NCBI GenBank assembly: GCA_016213785.1
Contig: JACQZQ010000096.1
Coordinates: 23,941 to 87,940, forward strand
DNA length: 64,000 bases
Direction of reading: 5' to 3'
Origin: Acidobacteriota bacterium
Lineage (GTDB): Bacteria; Acidobacteriota; Blastocatellia; Chloracidobacteriales; JADJPF01
In this document: positions 21,162 through 30,686 of the stretch, in pieces
Layout of the letters: each line of letters opens with the position of its first letter
Position numbering within the stretch: the stretch's first letter is position 1
The notes under the pieces: model-generated
What the model was told of the DNA's origin: nothing
The model's input: the letters and a program-made list of their open reading frames with translations, nothing else
Database searches by the model: none
Position numbers and translations under genes: made by a program

Positions 21162-22553
21162 ATGAAAGCTATAAATGCTAAATTAGCAGAGCTAAGAAAA
21201 GATAGCTATTATGAAAGAATATCACTAAAAAAGTCGAAAAAAGCCTTAAAATATATATGCCCAAAATGTAATCTTCTAAAAGTTGTATATGCTAGAGATT
21301 ATTATGAGGGTAAAATCTGTAGAACATGCCTACCTTTGGAACAAAGAGTAAAAAAAGAGGATATATTAAAAGATATGCTAAAAGTAATGGAAAAAATAAA
21401 TTCTCCTTTAACTCTAGAAAAATATATTAAATATGGTGAGTATAGTTTATATGCTATCAATAATGTATGTGGGCAACCTTGGAAAATATTAGTAGAAGAT
21501 GCTTTAGCCTTGCAAAGATTGCTAAAGCAAGATGAAAAGCAAGATGAAAAGCAAGATGAAAAGCAAGATGAAAAGCAAGATGAAGAGCAAATAGCAGCAG
21601 AAAAACCAGTAGAGAAGAAAAAAGAAAAAAATATAAGATATATATGCCCAAAATGTAATAATGTAAAAATGACTTATGCTAGATATCATTATGAAGGAAA
21701 AGTATGTAGAAGTTGCTCTCCAACAGGCTCAAGAATAGAAGTAAGCGATATTCTTACAGATGTAAAAAGAGTTGTAAGAGAATTAGGCTATCAGCCAACA
21801 ATAGAACAATATAAAGAGTATGGAAAATATGGATTATCAACCATTTATCGCGTTTGTAAAATGTCTTGGAAAGAAATTTTAACAAGCCTTGGTTATAAAG
21901 TCTTAAGAAGAGTACATGATGCTTATTCTTTCCAAGATATAGTTGCAGATATGGAAAGAGTAAGTAAAGATCTAGGAAAACTTCCTACATATAGTGAATA
22001 TATGGAAGTTGGAAAAATTAGCGCAACGGCTTTAAGAAACGCGACTAGAGAGACAAAATGGCCTAAAATACTATCAAAAATATTTAATTTAGATATCAAT
22101 ACAGTTAAAGCAAATCTTAAGAATGATAAACAAACTATTAATTCACAACTAGAAAAACTTAAACAAATTGCTTCTAAACTTGGACGTAGCCCAAGTCTAG
22201 CCGAAGCAAGTAAATATGGCGTTAATGTTGAGCTAATTAGAAAACGATTAACCAAAAACTGGGTCGAAGTACTTGAAAAAGCAGGGCTTCAAGCTGATGA
22301 ACTTTCTATATCATATCAAAGCTACTATGTTAAAGATGAAGATATTTTATCTGATATAAATCGTGTAGCTAAAGAACTTGGCACCTATCCTAGTGCTATT
22401 AAGTATGAAAGATTAGGGTATTTTTTACCAGACACAATACAATATCGCTTTAATACTAATTGGCCTGGAGTAATTGACTTGGCAAGAATTGCAGCAGAAA
22501 AATCTGATTTAGAGTTTGTTAAACCCCAAGAAAAAGTATTTGCTACAAGCTAA
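21162..22553 (+). CDS. Zinc-ribbon protein with homing-endonuclease-associated (HNR-type) repeats
   Basis: Start set at ATG 21162, with GTGAGGA nine bases upstream; 463 residues, no membrane segment. Two near-identical Cys4 ribbons (Cys33/36/53/56 and Cys162/165/182/185; both read YICPKCN...YEGK.CR.C) alternate with about five helical repeats of about 50 residues (around 65-120, 192-245, 250-305, 318-370, 378-435). Each repeat follows D(I/V)..D...V...LG..P....Y...G......I...F...W..I. That is the pattern of the homing-endonuclease-associated repeat, a DNA-binding helix-turn-helix-like unit. A (QDEK)n tract links the first and second ribbon blocks. No nuclease motif (HNH, GIY-YIG, LAGLIDADG) is visible, so a sequence-specific DNA-binding role is more likely than cutting. 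Function unknown. Confidence 0.7.
   Translation: MKAINAKLAELRKDSYYERISLKKSKKALKYICPKCNLLKVVYARDYYEGKICRTCLPLEQRVKKEDILKDMLKVMEKINSPLTLEKYIKYGEYSLYAINNVCGQPWKILVEDALALQRLLKQDEKQDEKQDEKQDEKQDEEQIAAEKPVEKKKEKNIRYICPKCNNVKMTYARYHYEGKVCRSCSPTGSRIEVSDILTDVKRVVRELGYQPTIEQYKEYGKYGLSTIYRVCKMSWKEILTSLGYKVLRRVHDAYSFQDIVADMERVSKDLGKLPTYSEYMEVGKISATALRNATRETKWPKILSKIFNLDINTVKANLKNDKQTINSQLEKLKQIASKLGRSPSLAEASKYGVNVELIRKRLTKNWVEVLEKAGLQADELSISYQSYYVKDEDILSDINRVAKELGTYPSAIKYERLGYFLPDTIQYRFNTNWPGVIDLARIAAEKSDLEFVKPQEKVFATS
21529..21591 (+). repeat. In-frame 12-bp tandem repeat encoding QDEK
   Basis: Near-perfect head-to-tail copies of CAAGATGAAAAG within the repeat protein gene; the last unit is altered to GATGAAGAG. 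Because the unit is a multiple of three, slippage would change the length of the linker without shifting the frame. Confidence 0.85.
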
Positions 22554-22591
22554 AATCTGTAATAGAAAATTAACTTAATATATTTGTGAAG

Positions 22592-22618
22592 AAGGGTGTT
22601 CTAAAACATCCTTTTTTA
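22592..22618 (+). terminator. Intrinsic terminator after the repeat protein gene
   Basis: AAGGGTGTT (22592-22600) pairs with AACATCCTT (22605-22613), with one G-U pair and a four-base loop, followed by a run of T. Confidence 0.85.
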
Positions 22619-22828
22619 TTTTTAATACCTAGTTAAAAACAAGTTTTTAACTTAATCTGTTGTTTGGTATTGGGTTAAGAGCGGTAAAGTATAAATTTTA
22701 GCTAAAATTTTAGCTAAAAAATAAAAACTTAGGGAACTAAAATAAAGGTAAGCTTGTCTAATAGCCTAGAACATCATTATTAAAGCTATTATTAGTAGTA
22801 TTAGTGCTAATTAGAAGGATTTATATTT

Positions 22829-23197
22829 ATGTCTAAACTAGTAATAAAAATGGTCTATAACCCTAATGTTTTACGCTATTCTCACACACCAACCCCAACT
22901 TTTAATAGTAATCATCAATTACAAATAACAAAGGTAAAAAACATAGAACAAGCTAGCAAAGATTTAAACTCTAGTATAGCTTTTTGGCAAGATGATCATA
23001 ATGATTTTAGCTTAGTTACTCTATTGATAGGAATTATTCCATTTGCTTTAGGGCTTCAACTCTTTATTTCTTCCCTATTTTTACCTGAAATAAGTGCATA
23101 CAGAGATATATATATTCTGCTAACATTAGTAGGTTTAATGATAATAAATCCTAAAGTGAGCAAGAAAAATAATGCTAAGACTAGCTTGGGTAACTGA
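22829..23197 (+). CDS. Small membrane protein, unrecognised
   Basis: 122 residues. The first 60 are polar; two hydrophobic helices follow (about 61-82 and 90-106) and the tail is basic, which suggests a cytoplasmic N-terminus and a two-helix hairpin in the inner membrane. I recognise no family. Its last 26 bases overlap the start of the phosphoesterase gene in another frame, an arrangement that suggests translational coupling. AGAAGGATTTATATTT precedes the ATG. Confidence 0.5.
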   Translation: MSKLVIKMVYNPNVLRYSHTPTPTFNSNHQLQITKVKNIEQASKDLNSSIAFWQDDHNDFSLVTLLIGIIPFALGLQLFISSLFLPEISAYRDIYILLTLVGLMIINPKVSKKNNAKTSLGN

Positions 23198-23972
23198 TAT
23201 ACACTTAAATTTTTTACGTAAAGAACAAATTAAAGAATTCTGCAATAAACTGCTTAAATCAAACCCTGAGGGGCTTTTAATTACAGGCGATATTTCAGAA
23301 GCCCCTCACCTAGAAAAACACCTTAAGCTACTAGCCAGAAACCTAGAAATCCCAATATATTTTGTGTTAGGTAATCATGATTTTTACTTTGGAGAAATAG
23401 CTCAGGTTAGACAAGAAGTAACATATCTTACAAATAATACTGAGTTTCTTAAATGGGTTCCAGTACTAGAAATTGTTCCACTTAGCAAAACTACTTGTTT
23501 AGTAGGTCATGATGGTTGGGGAGATGGTCGTTTTGGTAACTATTTAAATACTCCAGTTTTTCTTAATGATTTTCTCTTAATTAGCGATTTAATCTCATCC
23601 AACAGCCAAGAGCTAATAAAAAAACTTAATCAGTTAGGTGATGAAGCTGCAAATTATTTAGCAAAAGTTTTGCCTAAAGCCTTGTCCGAATATAAAAAAG
23701 TGATTTTAATTACTCATGTACCTCCTTTTAAGGAAACTTGCTGGCATCGTGGTGAAATTTCAGATGAAAACTATCTACCATTTTTCAGCTGTAAAGCTGT
23801 TGGAGAAGTTCTTTATAAGTTTATGTGTGAATATACTGAAAAAGAAATGCTTGTTTTATGTGGACATACTCATGGCGTAGGGCAAGCGCAAATTCTCCCT
23901 AATTTACTAGTAAAAACAGGTGGTGCAATTTATGGTAAGCCTGAGTTACAAGAAATTATTACTGTAGAATAA
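23172..23972 (+). CDS. Calcineurin-like metallophosphoesterase
   Basis: 266 residues, cytosolic. All five metal-binding blocks are present in order: TDIHLN (Asp9, His11), TGDIS, GNHDFYFG, ILITHVPPFKE and CGHTHGVG. The fold is that of bimetallic phosphoesterases; the substrate cannot be told from sequence (candidates include nucleotides, phosphoproteins or lipid headgroups). The gene overlaps the end of the small membrane protein and is followed 20 bases later by another small gene, so the three probably form one transcript. Confidence 0.85.
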   Translation: MLRLAWVTDIHLNFLRKEQIKEFCNKLLKSNPEGLLITGDISEAPHLEKHLKLLARNLEIPIYFVLGNHDFYFGEIAQVRQEVTYLTNNTEFLKWVPVLEIVPLSKTTCLVGHDGWGDGRFGNYLNTPVFLNDFLLISDLISSNSQELIKKLNQLGDEAANYLAKVLPKALSEYKKVILITHVPPFKETCWHRGEISDENYLPFFSCKAVGEVLYKFMCEYTEKEMLVLCGHTHGVGQAQILPNLLVKTGGAIYGKPELQEIITVE

Positions 23973-23992
23973 ATTAAGTTTAGGAGAAGAAA

Positions 23993-24418
23993 ATGACTTT
24001 ATTTATTAGTTCTATTTCACTTAAAGATGTGGAAGGAATGTGGGGCGGACAAAATATTTATAGTCGTAAGTTTGGAGAAACCATTGTTCAAATTATTGAT
24101 AGAACTCAACATGAAACACGATATAACTTTAATTTACCTACGGAAAAAATGATGGAGCTAGAGGCCTTACTAGAGAAAAATAACTTTATGCAACTGGAAA
24201 TTCCAATGCGTTATGGTGTTCCTGGTGAAGTGTTACAGACTATTACAGTAACTTTATTTTCTGGTGAAGTTAAATTGGTTAATAAATGGGCAAATGATAA
24301 AAAAACTGAATTTGATGCTATTTATAAATGGCTTTTGAATTTAACTGTTCTAGCAAAAGAACACCCACCAAGTTTTCAAGGCCGCTATGACCACGCTTGG
24401 CAACCATCAGGGTTTTAG
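23993..24418 (+). CDS. Hypothetical protein
   Basis: 141 residues with mixed alpha/beta character and no motif I recognise; the C-terminus has HPPSFQGRYDHAWQP. There is no signal peptide or membrane helix. TTAGGAGAAGAAA gives a good ribosome-binding site, and spacing to the phosphoesterase gene (20 bases) supports co-transcription and real coding status. Confidence 0.6.
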   Translation: MTLFISSISLKDVEGMWGGQNIYSRKFGETIVQIIDRTQHETRYNFNLPTEKMMELEALLEKNNFMQLEIPMRYGVPGEVLQTITVTLFSGEVKLVNKWANDKKTEFDAIYKWLLNLTVLAKEHPPSFQGRYDHAWQPSGF

Positions 24419-24455
24419 TTAGAAAGACGAAAATTGTTTCTAATTAGAAATATTA

Positions 24456-24610
24456 GGGCGTGTAAATAATTTTCTGTAAACGCGATGATGGCGAAAGCCA
24501 GAAATCGCGCTCCCCTTACTAAGTAATTCAATATCAATAGGTTATGCGATTAGTAAAAACTCTAATAAACTGGAATTTCTTCACAGATACAGAAAATGAT
24601 TTACACCCTC
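24456..24610. mobile_element. 155-bp MITE with IS256-type ends
   Basis: The left end (24456-24478, starting GGGCGTGTAAATAATTTTC) and the right end (reverse complement of 24588-24610, starting GAGGGTGTAAATCATTTTC) are inverted repeats agreeing at about 20 of 23 positions. The element is flanked by an 8-bp direct repeat AAATATTA (24448-24455 and 24611-24618). End sequence, repeat length and 8-bp duplication fit the IS256 family. There is no transposase ORF, so it would need a full-length relative to move. An internal hairpin (24482-24508, GCGAT...GGCGAAAGCC...ATCGC) resembles sub-terminal IS remnants. It sits between the convergent ends of 23993-24418 and the mutase gene. Confidence 0.75.
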
Positions 24611-24637
24611 AAATATTATGCTTACAGCCCAAAATTT

Positions 24638-26254
24638 TTATAACCCTAGTACTTCTTGATATTCGCCAAAGATTTTTCTTAATCGATTAGCTATTTCTCC
24701 TACAGTTGCATAACACTCTACTGCGCTAATAATATGAGGCATAAGGTTTTCTTCGGTTTGTGCAGCTTGCTCTATTTTTGATAAAGCTATTTCAACTTGT
24801 TTATTATCACGTTCATCACGGAGTTTTTTGAGTGTTGCAACTTGGGCTATTTCAATTTCTGGGTTAATTTTTAATGTGGGAATATGACTTTCTTCTTTTA
24901 GTGTAAATTTATTTACTCCTACAACAATTTCTTCGCCTTTTTCTACTTGTTTTTGGTATTGATAGGCTGCATCTTGGATTTCTCTTTGAACCCAACCTTT
25001 TTCAATCGCTACTAATACTCCGCCCATATCGTCTATTTTAGCTATATATTCTTTAGCTTTAGTTTCTAGCTGATTAGTAAAATGTTCTACAGCATAAGAA
25101 CCTGCTAAAGGGTCTACCATATCGGCTATTCCAGATTCATAGGCTATAACTTGTTGTGTTCGCAGTGCAATACGTGCGGCATCTTCTGTAGGAAGGCTTA
25201 GAGCCTCATCACGTGAATTAGTATGAAGTGATTGAGTGCCTCCTAGAACTGCTGCAAGGGCTTGGAGTGTAACACGAACAATATTAACATCGGGTTGTTG
25301 TGCAGTAAGCGTACTACCAGCAGTTTGAGTATGAAAACGAAGCATCATAGATTTTTCATCTTTTGCTCCAAAACGCTCTCTCATAATTTCAGCCCAAAGT
25401 CGGCGTGCTGCTCTAAATTTTGCGACCTCTTCTAGTAAATTATTGTGAGCATTAAAGAAAAAGCTTAAACGAGGTGCAAATTTGTCTATATCTAAGCCTA
25501 CACTTATTGCTGCTTGGACATAGCAAATAGCATTAGCTAGAGTAAATGCTATTTCTTGTGCTGCTGTTGAGCCTGCTTCACGAATATGATAGCCAGAAAT
25601 CGAAATGGTATTCCAATTAGGTACTTCTTTAGAACAAAAAGCAAATATATCAGTGATAATTCTTAATGATGCTTTTGGAGGGTAAATATAAGTTCCTCTA
25701 GCAATATATTCTTTTAAGATATCATTTTGTATTGTGCCATTGATTTTATTTAATGAAACTCCTTGTTTTTTTGCTACTGCAATATAAAGAGCTAAAAGAA
25801 TTGATGCTGTAGCATTAATTGTCATTGATGTAGACACTTTATCTAGTGGAATACCATCAAAAAGCATTTCCATATCTTTAAGAGAATCAATTGCTACACC
25901 AACTTTGCCAACTTCTCCTAGTGAAAGTGGATTGTCTGAATCTAGTCCAATTTGTGTTGGCAGGTCAAATGCAACAGATAAGCCCGTAGTCCCATTTTCT
26001 AACAAATATTTATACCTTTGATTTGACTCATAAGCTGTACCAAAACCTGCATATTGGCGCATTGTCCAAAACTTGCTACGGTACATACTTGAATGAATTC
26101 CACGAGTAAAGGGAAATTTTCCTGGCTCAGAAAGGTCAAGAAACCCATTTTCATCAACTGCATCTTCTGGTAAAAATGCTCCAGAGATTCCTATATTAGA
26201 AGAGGTTTGAAATTTGCTTTTACGTTCTTTAGCTTGTTTTTCTGTTGTTGTCAT
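24638..26254 (-). CDS. Methylmalonyl-CoA mutase, large (substrate-binding) chain
   Basis: 538 residues covering only the TIM-barrel catalytic domain; the C-terminal B12-binding domain found in fused mutases is missing, so a separate small subunit must be encoded elsewhere. Family segments: [75 protein letters not shown] and [11 protein letters not shown]. The Tyr in RQYAGF and Arg in SLRI fit methylmalonyl-CoA rather than isobutyryl-CoA mutases (Phe and Gln there). It interconverts methylmalonyl-CoA and succinyl-CoA in propionate metabolism. The ATG lies seven bases after the glycosyltransferase stop, so it is the last gene of a four-gene minus-strand run. Confidence 0.88.
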   Translation of the reverse strand: MTTTEKQAKERKSKFQTSSNIGISGAFLPEDAVDENGFLDLSEPGKFPFTRGIHSSMYRSKFWTMRQYAGFGTAYESNQRYKYLLENGTTGLSVAFDLPTQIGLDSDNPLSLGEVGKVGVAIDSLKDMEMLFDGIPLDKVSTSMTINATASILLALYIAVAKKQGVSLNKINGTIQNDILKEYIARGTYIYPPKASLRIITDIFAFCSKEVPNWNTISISGYHIREAGSTAAQEIAFTLANAICYVQAAISVGLDIDKFAPRLSFFFNAHNNLLEEVAKFRAARRLWAEIMRERFGAKDEKSMMLRFHTQTAGSTLTAQQPDVNIVRVTLQALAAVLGGTQSLHTNSRDEALSLPTEDAARIALRTQQVIAYESGIADMVDPLAGSYAVEHFTNQLETKAKEYIAKIDDMGGVLVAIEKGWVQREIQDAAYQYQKQVEKGEEIVVGVNKFTLKEESHIPTLKINPEIEIAQVATLKKLRDERDNKQVEIALSKIEQAAQTEENLMPHIISAVECYATVGEIANRLRKIFGEYQEVLGL

Positions 26255-26261
26255 AAGAAGT

Positions 26262-27611
26262 TTATTCCTGAGGGTTGGATTTTTTTGTCTGCAATCTTAG
26301 CAGATCATAACTAAGTAAAGCAAAAAAAGGTATATATTCAATTAAGCGAATTATTATAGAGTCGTACCAAAGATTTTCTCTGCGATAGGCTATTAAAACA
26401 TAATAAGAAAATTGGCTAGACATTATTAGCCAAAATATTGCTTTACTAGGAATAAATACTAGTAAAGGCACAATCCAAGTTAAGTACCAAGGATGCACTA
26501 TAGGGGAAAAAATATAGAGTCCTACTAGTGCCCAAAATATTCCATTAATAAGGTCTTTAGACTTTAATGCCACTATTACAAGCCAAATACTTAAAGCTAA
26601 ATAGCATATAAATGATGCTACTCTATTTGTTTCTATAAGAAAAAAAAGAAAAGAAAATACTGAGCTATTAAAATAAAAGTCTTTAATAAAGTTAGTAAAA
26701 GAGCCAAAAATATTATTATATACGGTAAAAAAATGTGGTATATAAAATATAAATATACTACTTATAAGGTATAATAAAAATATGAGGATATATCTTTTTT
26801 TAATATGATATAAAATAATTGGTAAAAATATAATAGGCATTATTTTTATAAGAATACTACTTGCTAAAGCAATACTAGAAAGTTTATTCCTATAAGTTAT
26901 AAATAAGTAAATAAATAAAGTTAAAAAGAATATTGCTATAGAATCAATATGCCCACTAATAAAAAACTCTAAAATAGGTAGTGGGCATAAAAAATAAATA
27001 GAAAATTTTGTTATAGGTAAGTTTAATTTATATAATAGTTTAACTATTAATAAGCTTGTAGCTAGATCAAAAAATAAAATAATTATTTTAATAGAAATAA
27101 AAGAGTTTTTGCCTACTAAATGGGCTAATAAAAAAATAATTTGGGCTAGCGGGGGATAAATTGTAGGTAAATGAGGATGATTAATAAAAGGAAAAATGTC
27201 TTTATTTCTAAATTCTATTAACTCTAAAGAATTAGGGGTATATAAATAAGGATTAATTCCATTTGTTTGTATATAACCATCCCAGATATAGCGATATATA
27301 TCATCAGATAGAAAAGGTTCTATTGGAATTAAAGTAATCCGAAATATAATACCAAAAGAGAAAATAGCTATTAATAAATATTTAATATTATGTTTATTAT
27401 ATAATTTATCAAGGAGTTTAATATTAATAAAATATATTATAAAACATAAAAAAGTTGTTAATATATATTTATTATAAAATAAATATAATGATTTTGGGAA
27501 ATAATATAAAGATATATAAAAAAATTCTGTTAAAGAAAGAAGTATTAATAAGAGAAGTTGTTTTTTTGATTCGTCTAAGGTTTTAAACTTAGGCGAATTT
27601 TTAGTTATCAT
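26262..27611 (-). CDS. Polytopic GT-C glycosyltransferase (GT87/DUF2029-like)
   Basis: Start chosen at ATG 27611, which overlaps the upstream stop codon as TAATG; 449 residues. About ten to twelve hydrophobic helices. After the second or third helix a conserved loop reads [21 protein letters not shown], with the Asp pair expected for the catalytic loop of GT-C enzymes that use polyprenyl-phosphate sugars; a second loop has [11 protein letters not shown]. It probably adds mannose or another hexose to a lipid-linked or cell-surface glycan at the inner membrane. The gene is markedly AT-richer than its neighbours (runs of ATA, TTA and AAA codons). The acceptor is unknown. Confidence 0.75.
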   Translation of the reverse strand: MITKNSPKFKTLDESKKQLLLLILLSLTEFFYISLYYFPKSLYLFYNKYILTTFLCFIIYFINIKLLDKLYNKHNIKYLLIAIFSFGIIFRITLIPIEPFLSDDIYRYIWDGYIQTNGINPYLYTPNSLELIEFRNKDIFPFINHPHLPTIYPPLAQIIFLLAHLVGKNSFISIKIIILFFDLATSLLIVKLLYKLNLPITKFSIYFLCPLPILEFFISGHIDSIAIFFLTLFIYLFITYRNKLSSIALASSILIKIMPIIFLPIILYHIKKRYILIFLLYLISSIFIFYIPHFFTVYNNIFGSFTNFIKDFYFNSSVFSFLFFLIETNRVASFICYLALSIWLVIVALKSKDLINGIFWALVGLYIFSPIVHPWYLTWIVPLLVFIPSKAIFWLIMSSQFSYYVLIAYRRENLWYDSIIIRLIEYIPFFALLSYDLLRLQTKKSNPQE

Positions 27612-29533
27612 TACCTTGCAATCCAAGATAATAAAGTAATGGCATAAACAGCTAAGGCGATTATAGAAATAATTTTAGCTGCTACGGCTTTGCTACGGTT
27701 TTCATCGATTCGGTATTTGTCAAATATTTTAAGGGCGTTTTGCGCTTTAATTAACCCTACAATAGCTAAAGGTGATAAACACCCACATAAAAAACCTACT
27801 ACAGAGAGAATTAAAGCTGTATTAGCTTCCTCAAATGCTTTGTTTACTTCATTTGACATAGTAGGATTAGAATATTGTCCTAGAGGAGGCGCTATAGGAA
27901 ATTGCCCAGGCGCAGCAGCAAATCCGCTTTGTTGATAAGTTGCTGGGTTTTGACCTTGCATTGGGGGGTAGGGAAATTGTGATTTTTGGTCTGCCATTTG
28001 TGGAGGAGCAAAGGGACGATTTTGTGGAGGAGCATAAGGGTTTGATTGTGGGTTAAATTGTTGGGGTGGTGGATAGGCTGGATTATTAGGTGGTTGTTGT
28101 AAATATGGTGGTGCATAGGGTTGAGGCGGGTTTTGAGGAGGTGCTTGAGGTAAACGAACTGGAGGCGCTGCTTGAGTTGGGTTTTGAGAAATCCCTGGTG
28201 TTGTGTTAGGTGGCCTAACTGGTTGTGTACTATAAGCATCAGGGGGCATTACTTGTCCAGCAGACATAGGAAATTGAGGTGCAAACTGTCCTTGTCCTGG
28301 AAATGCTTGGGGTGATGGAGGTGTTAGAGGTGGAGTACTTGCCCAAGGATCAGGAGAGTCTAAGAGTTCATTAGCTTTTTGACAAGAAATAATATTTGAA
28401 TTAGTTTCTTTATTAAGACCTTTGTCTACTTCTATTTGCAATTTTCCGCAATATTTTTCTATATCTCTATCAGTTGAAACAATTTTTACTTTAGTCTTAT
28501 CTTTAAGGAGTTTATAAGTTGCTAAATCAATAATTACAAAGCTATTACGCTCAATTAATGCTGTTACTGCTGATGCTAGTCTCTCAGCAGGAGCATCAGG
28601 TCGGTTGATTCCAAAAGAGGCAAAATTCATTAAATCTAGATCAAGCCTAATAGGTCTAGGTGTTGAAGAAATAAAAATATCTATATATAGTTTAGGATTT
28701 GACCCTACACCTACTTGGCAGGTAGAAATAATTTGAACATCATTAAAAGCAATACGCTCAATCATAGGATGAGCAATGCTAAACCCATACTCATTAGCAG
28801 AAATACGACCACTAGTAATAGGAGTAACTGATTTAGCTGCTTCATCAAAAGGTGGGTTAAGTACTTGGACAGTTTGCCACCACTCCCCATTCATTCTATT
28901 AGTTTTAGATGCACTAGAAGCAGGTTGTTCTACAGTAGATGTTTCTTGGCTTGAACTACCTAAAAATGCACTTTGAGCATTAGTTTTATAAGGGTCATTT
29001 TGAGTAGGTAAGCTCTTAGATTCTGCTTCACTACTACCTTCTCCATAAAATATTGGGTAATCAGATTCTAAAGGATTAGGTTTTGTTGGAGCAGTTGGCT
29101 CTTTTTCTTGATTAAAAAGAAGGGGTGAGAGAGGACTAGTTTCACTAATTTTTATTTCTGGTATCTTCTCAACTATCGTTGCTGGGACTATTTCAGGTGC
29201 TTGAACTTCAACAGCTTTAGCTGGGGGAGTATCAATAGTTTTAGCTGCAATAGGTGCTTGAGCGATAGGGGTTGGGGTTTGTGCAATAGGTGCATCAGTT
29301 TCATCTGGTACAAGCCTAACAGTTGCAATTGCTCCAATTGAATCTAGCGCAGCTTTATATTTATTAGCTTGGTCTTGAGTTAGCCCTTTTTTTACTACAA
29401 TGGGCGCTGAGACTATCATACGCTCAGCTTTTTCTGGAGCTAGCTTAAATTTATCTACTAGCTTACCTTTAATTAGCTCTTTTTGTTCGGGAGTGTTATC
29501 TTTTAGTCCTTCAAATATTACTTGGAATGGCAT
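27611..29533 (-). CDS. Proline-rich protein: L7/L12-like N-domain, long linker, C-terminal membrane pair
   Basis: 640 residues. The first 75 (PFQVIFEGLKD...LVDKFKLAPEKAERMI...GLTQDQANKYKAALDSIGA) look like the ribosomal L7/L12 C-terminal fold seen in some bacterial membrane regulators. A low-complexity segment follows, then a globular region (about 215-370), then a Pro/Gln/Pro-Ala linker (about 385-560). Two membrane helices close the protein (about 572-597 and 615-638), with NTALILSVVGFLCGCLSPLAIVGLI resembling DUF4190. It may be an inner-membrane protein with a large cytoplasmic part. GAGGTAAAAC precedes the ATG. The TAATG overlap with the next gene implies translational coupling. Function unknown. 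Confidence 0.6.
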   Translation of the reverse strand: MPFQVIFEGLKDNTPEQKELIKGKLVDKFKLAPEKAERMIVSAPIVVKKGLTQDQANKYKAALDSIGAIATVRLVPDETDAPIAQTPTPIAQAPIAAKTIDTPPAKAVEVQAPEIVPATIVEKIPEIKISETSPLSPLLFNQEKEPTAPTKPNPLESDYPIFYGEGSSEAESKSLPTQNDPYKTNAQSAFLGSSSQETSTVEQPASSASKTNRMNGEWWQTVQVLNPPFDEAAKSVTPITSGRISANEYGFSIAHPMIERIAFNDVQIISTCQVGVGSNPKLYIDIFISSTPRPIRLDLDLMNFASFGINRPDAPAERLASAVTALIERNSFVIIDLATYKLLKDKTKVKIVSTDRDIEKYCGKLQIEVDKGLNKETNSNIISCQKANELLDSPDPWASTPPLTPPSPQAFPGQGQFAPQFPMSAGQVMPPDAYSTQPVRPPNTTPGISQNPTQAAPPVRLPQAPPQNPPQPYAPPYLQQPPNNPAYPPPQQFNPQSNPYAPPQNRPFAPPQMADQKSQFPYPPMQGQNPATYQQSGFAAAPGQFPIAPPLGQYSNPTMSNEVNKAFEEANTALILSVVGFLCGCLSPLAIVGLIKAQNALKIFDKYRIDENRSKAVAAKIISIIALAVYAITLLSWIAR

Positions 29534-29575
29534 GTTTTACCTCGTGTCCTAAGAATCTGTTCTTAAGACTTTGGG

Positions 29576-30322
29576 TTAAGAAACAATCAAAAAATCTAAC
29601 AAAGTTTCAGTTATGTAATAAAGTATTACTCCACCAAATACAACTAGAGGAATTACTGTTCGTTCTGAGCCGTTATTTACTTCAGGAATTAAGTCTGATG
29701 CTGCTACATAAAGCGTTACACCGGCAGAAAGGGGTAGAGCATAAATAGCTACTTCCTTAAATAACAAAATAAATAACGTACCAATTAAAGTTACTAAACC
29801 AATAAAAACGCTTGCTAAAAAGGCTGTTTTACGACTTTGACCAGCAGCAAGCATTATTGATGCTACTGTAAAACCCTCTGGAAGTTTATGTATTATCATT
29901 GCAATAAAAATAAGTACGCCTAGCTTAACATCAACAGCAAATCCAGCAGCAATTGAAATTCCATCAAAAAAAGTATGTATTGCTAAACCACCTACAGCCG
30001 TAAACGCCGAATTAGTAGATAATAGATGTGAATGAGTTTCTTCTCCAAAATGAAAGTGAGAAACTATTGTATGTTCACAAAATTGAATCAGTAAATAACC
30101 TCCTAGAACTAACATTAAAGTCCTAGAATTATTACCAGCTATTTCTAAACTAGCAGGAAGTATATGTAAGAAAACTGCTGCTAGCATAAAACCAGCCCCA
30201 CTAGCAATTAAATACTTGAGAATTTTAGGGTTTAATACTGGCTTAGTTGATATAAAAAGGCCACCTATTATATTTGCAATTGCTGCTACTAAAGCGTAAA
30301 GTATCGCGGGCGACCAATGCAT
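29576..30322 (-). CDS. ZIP family divalent metal transporter
   Basis: 248 residues with eight hydrophobic helices. The ZIP metal-site motifs lie in helices IV and V: HTFFDGISIAAG and HKLPEGFTVASIM, with conserved His, Asp, Pro and Glu. A short His-rich loop (HFHFGEETHSH) precedes helix IV, as usual in the family. It should import zinc, possibly also iron or manganese, across the inner membrane. It is the first gene of the minus-strand run that ends with the mutase; 42 bases separate it from the next. A 12-bp palindrome lies upstream (separate entry). Confidence 0.87.
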   Translation of the reverse strand: MHWSPAILYALVAAIANIIGGLFISTKPVLNPKILKYLIASGAGFMLAAVFLHILPASLEIAGNNSRTLMLVLGGYLLIQFCEHTIVSHFHFGEETHSHLLSTNSAFTAVGGLAIHTFFDGISIAAGFAVDVKLGVLIFIAMIIHKLPEGFTVASIMLAAGQSRKTAFLASVFIGLVTLIGTLFILLFKEVAIYALPLSAGVTLYVAASDLIPEVNNGSERTVIPLVVFGGVILYYITETLLDFLIVS

Positions 30323-30384
30323 GAATAAATGCTCTCTGACTAAGAAAACTAAGGAAACGCAGTTTCTTTATATTCTTTAATTTC

Positions 30385-30396
30385 GTCAATATTGAC
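30385..30396. promoter_or_regulatory. Perfect 12-bp palindrome upstream of ZIP gene
   Basis: GTCAATATTGAC is self-complementary and lies about 63 bases before the ZIP start codon, overlapping a weak minus-strand promoter-like region. A metal-responsive repressor site is plausible from context only. Confidence 0.35.
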
Positions 30397-30656
30397 AATT
30401 TATAAGACAGTGTAAGCCCGCATAATAGCATAATCGCTAGAGCAAATCTAAAGCATTGAGCTAAAAAAACATCCTAAGATTAGGCTTTTTATAGTAAATA
30501 ATAATTATTTTATAAGTAATATTTTGTACTGTAAAACTAGAATAACCTATTGATTAATTTTAAGTAAGCTTAAATTAATAAAAACTTAAGAAAATACTCA
30601 AGCTTTGTTTAGCTAAATCACACTATATAAATAATATTAGACTTTGGAGTTTCCCC

Positions 30657-30686
30657 TTGACAGACAACTTAGGCGTGGCTTACTAT
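30657..30686 (+). promoter_or_regulatory. Sigma70-type promoter of the division/cell-wall cluster
   Basis: Consensus -35 TTGACA (30657-30662), 18-base spacer and -10 TACTAT (30681-30686). The start point would fall near 30693, leaving a leader of about 150 bases before rsmH. No other promoter of comparable quality was noticed before ftsZ. Confidence 0.65.

Noticed and set aside
21529..21591. Short tandem repeats resembling a CRISPR-like array
   Set aside because: Direct 12-bp units without spacers, in frame inside a gene; they encode QDEK.
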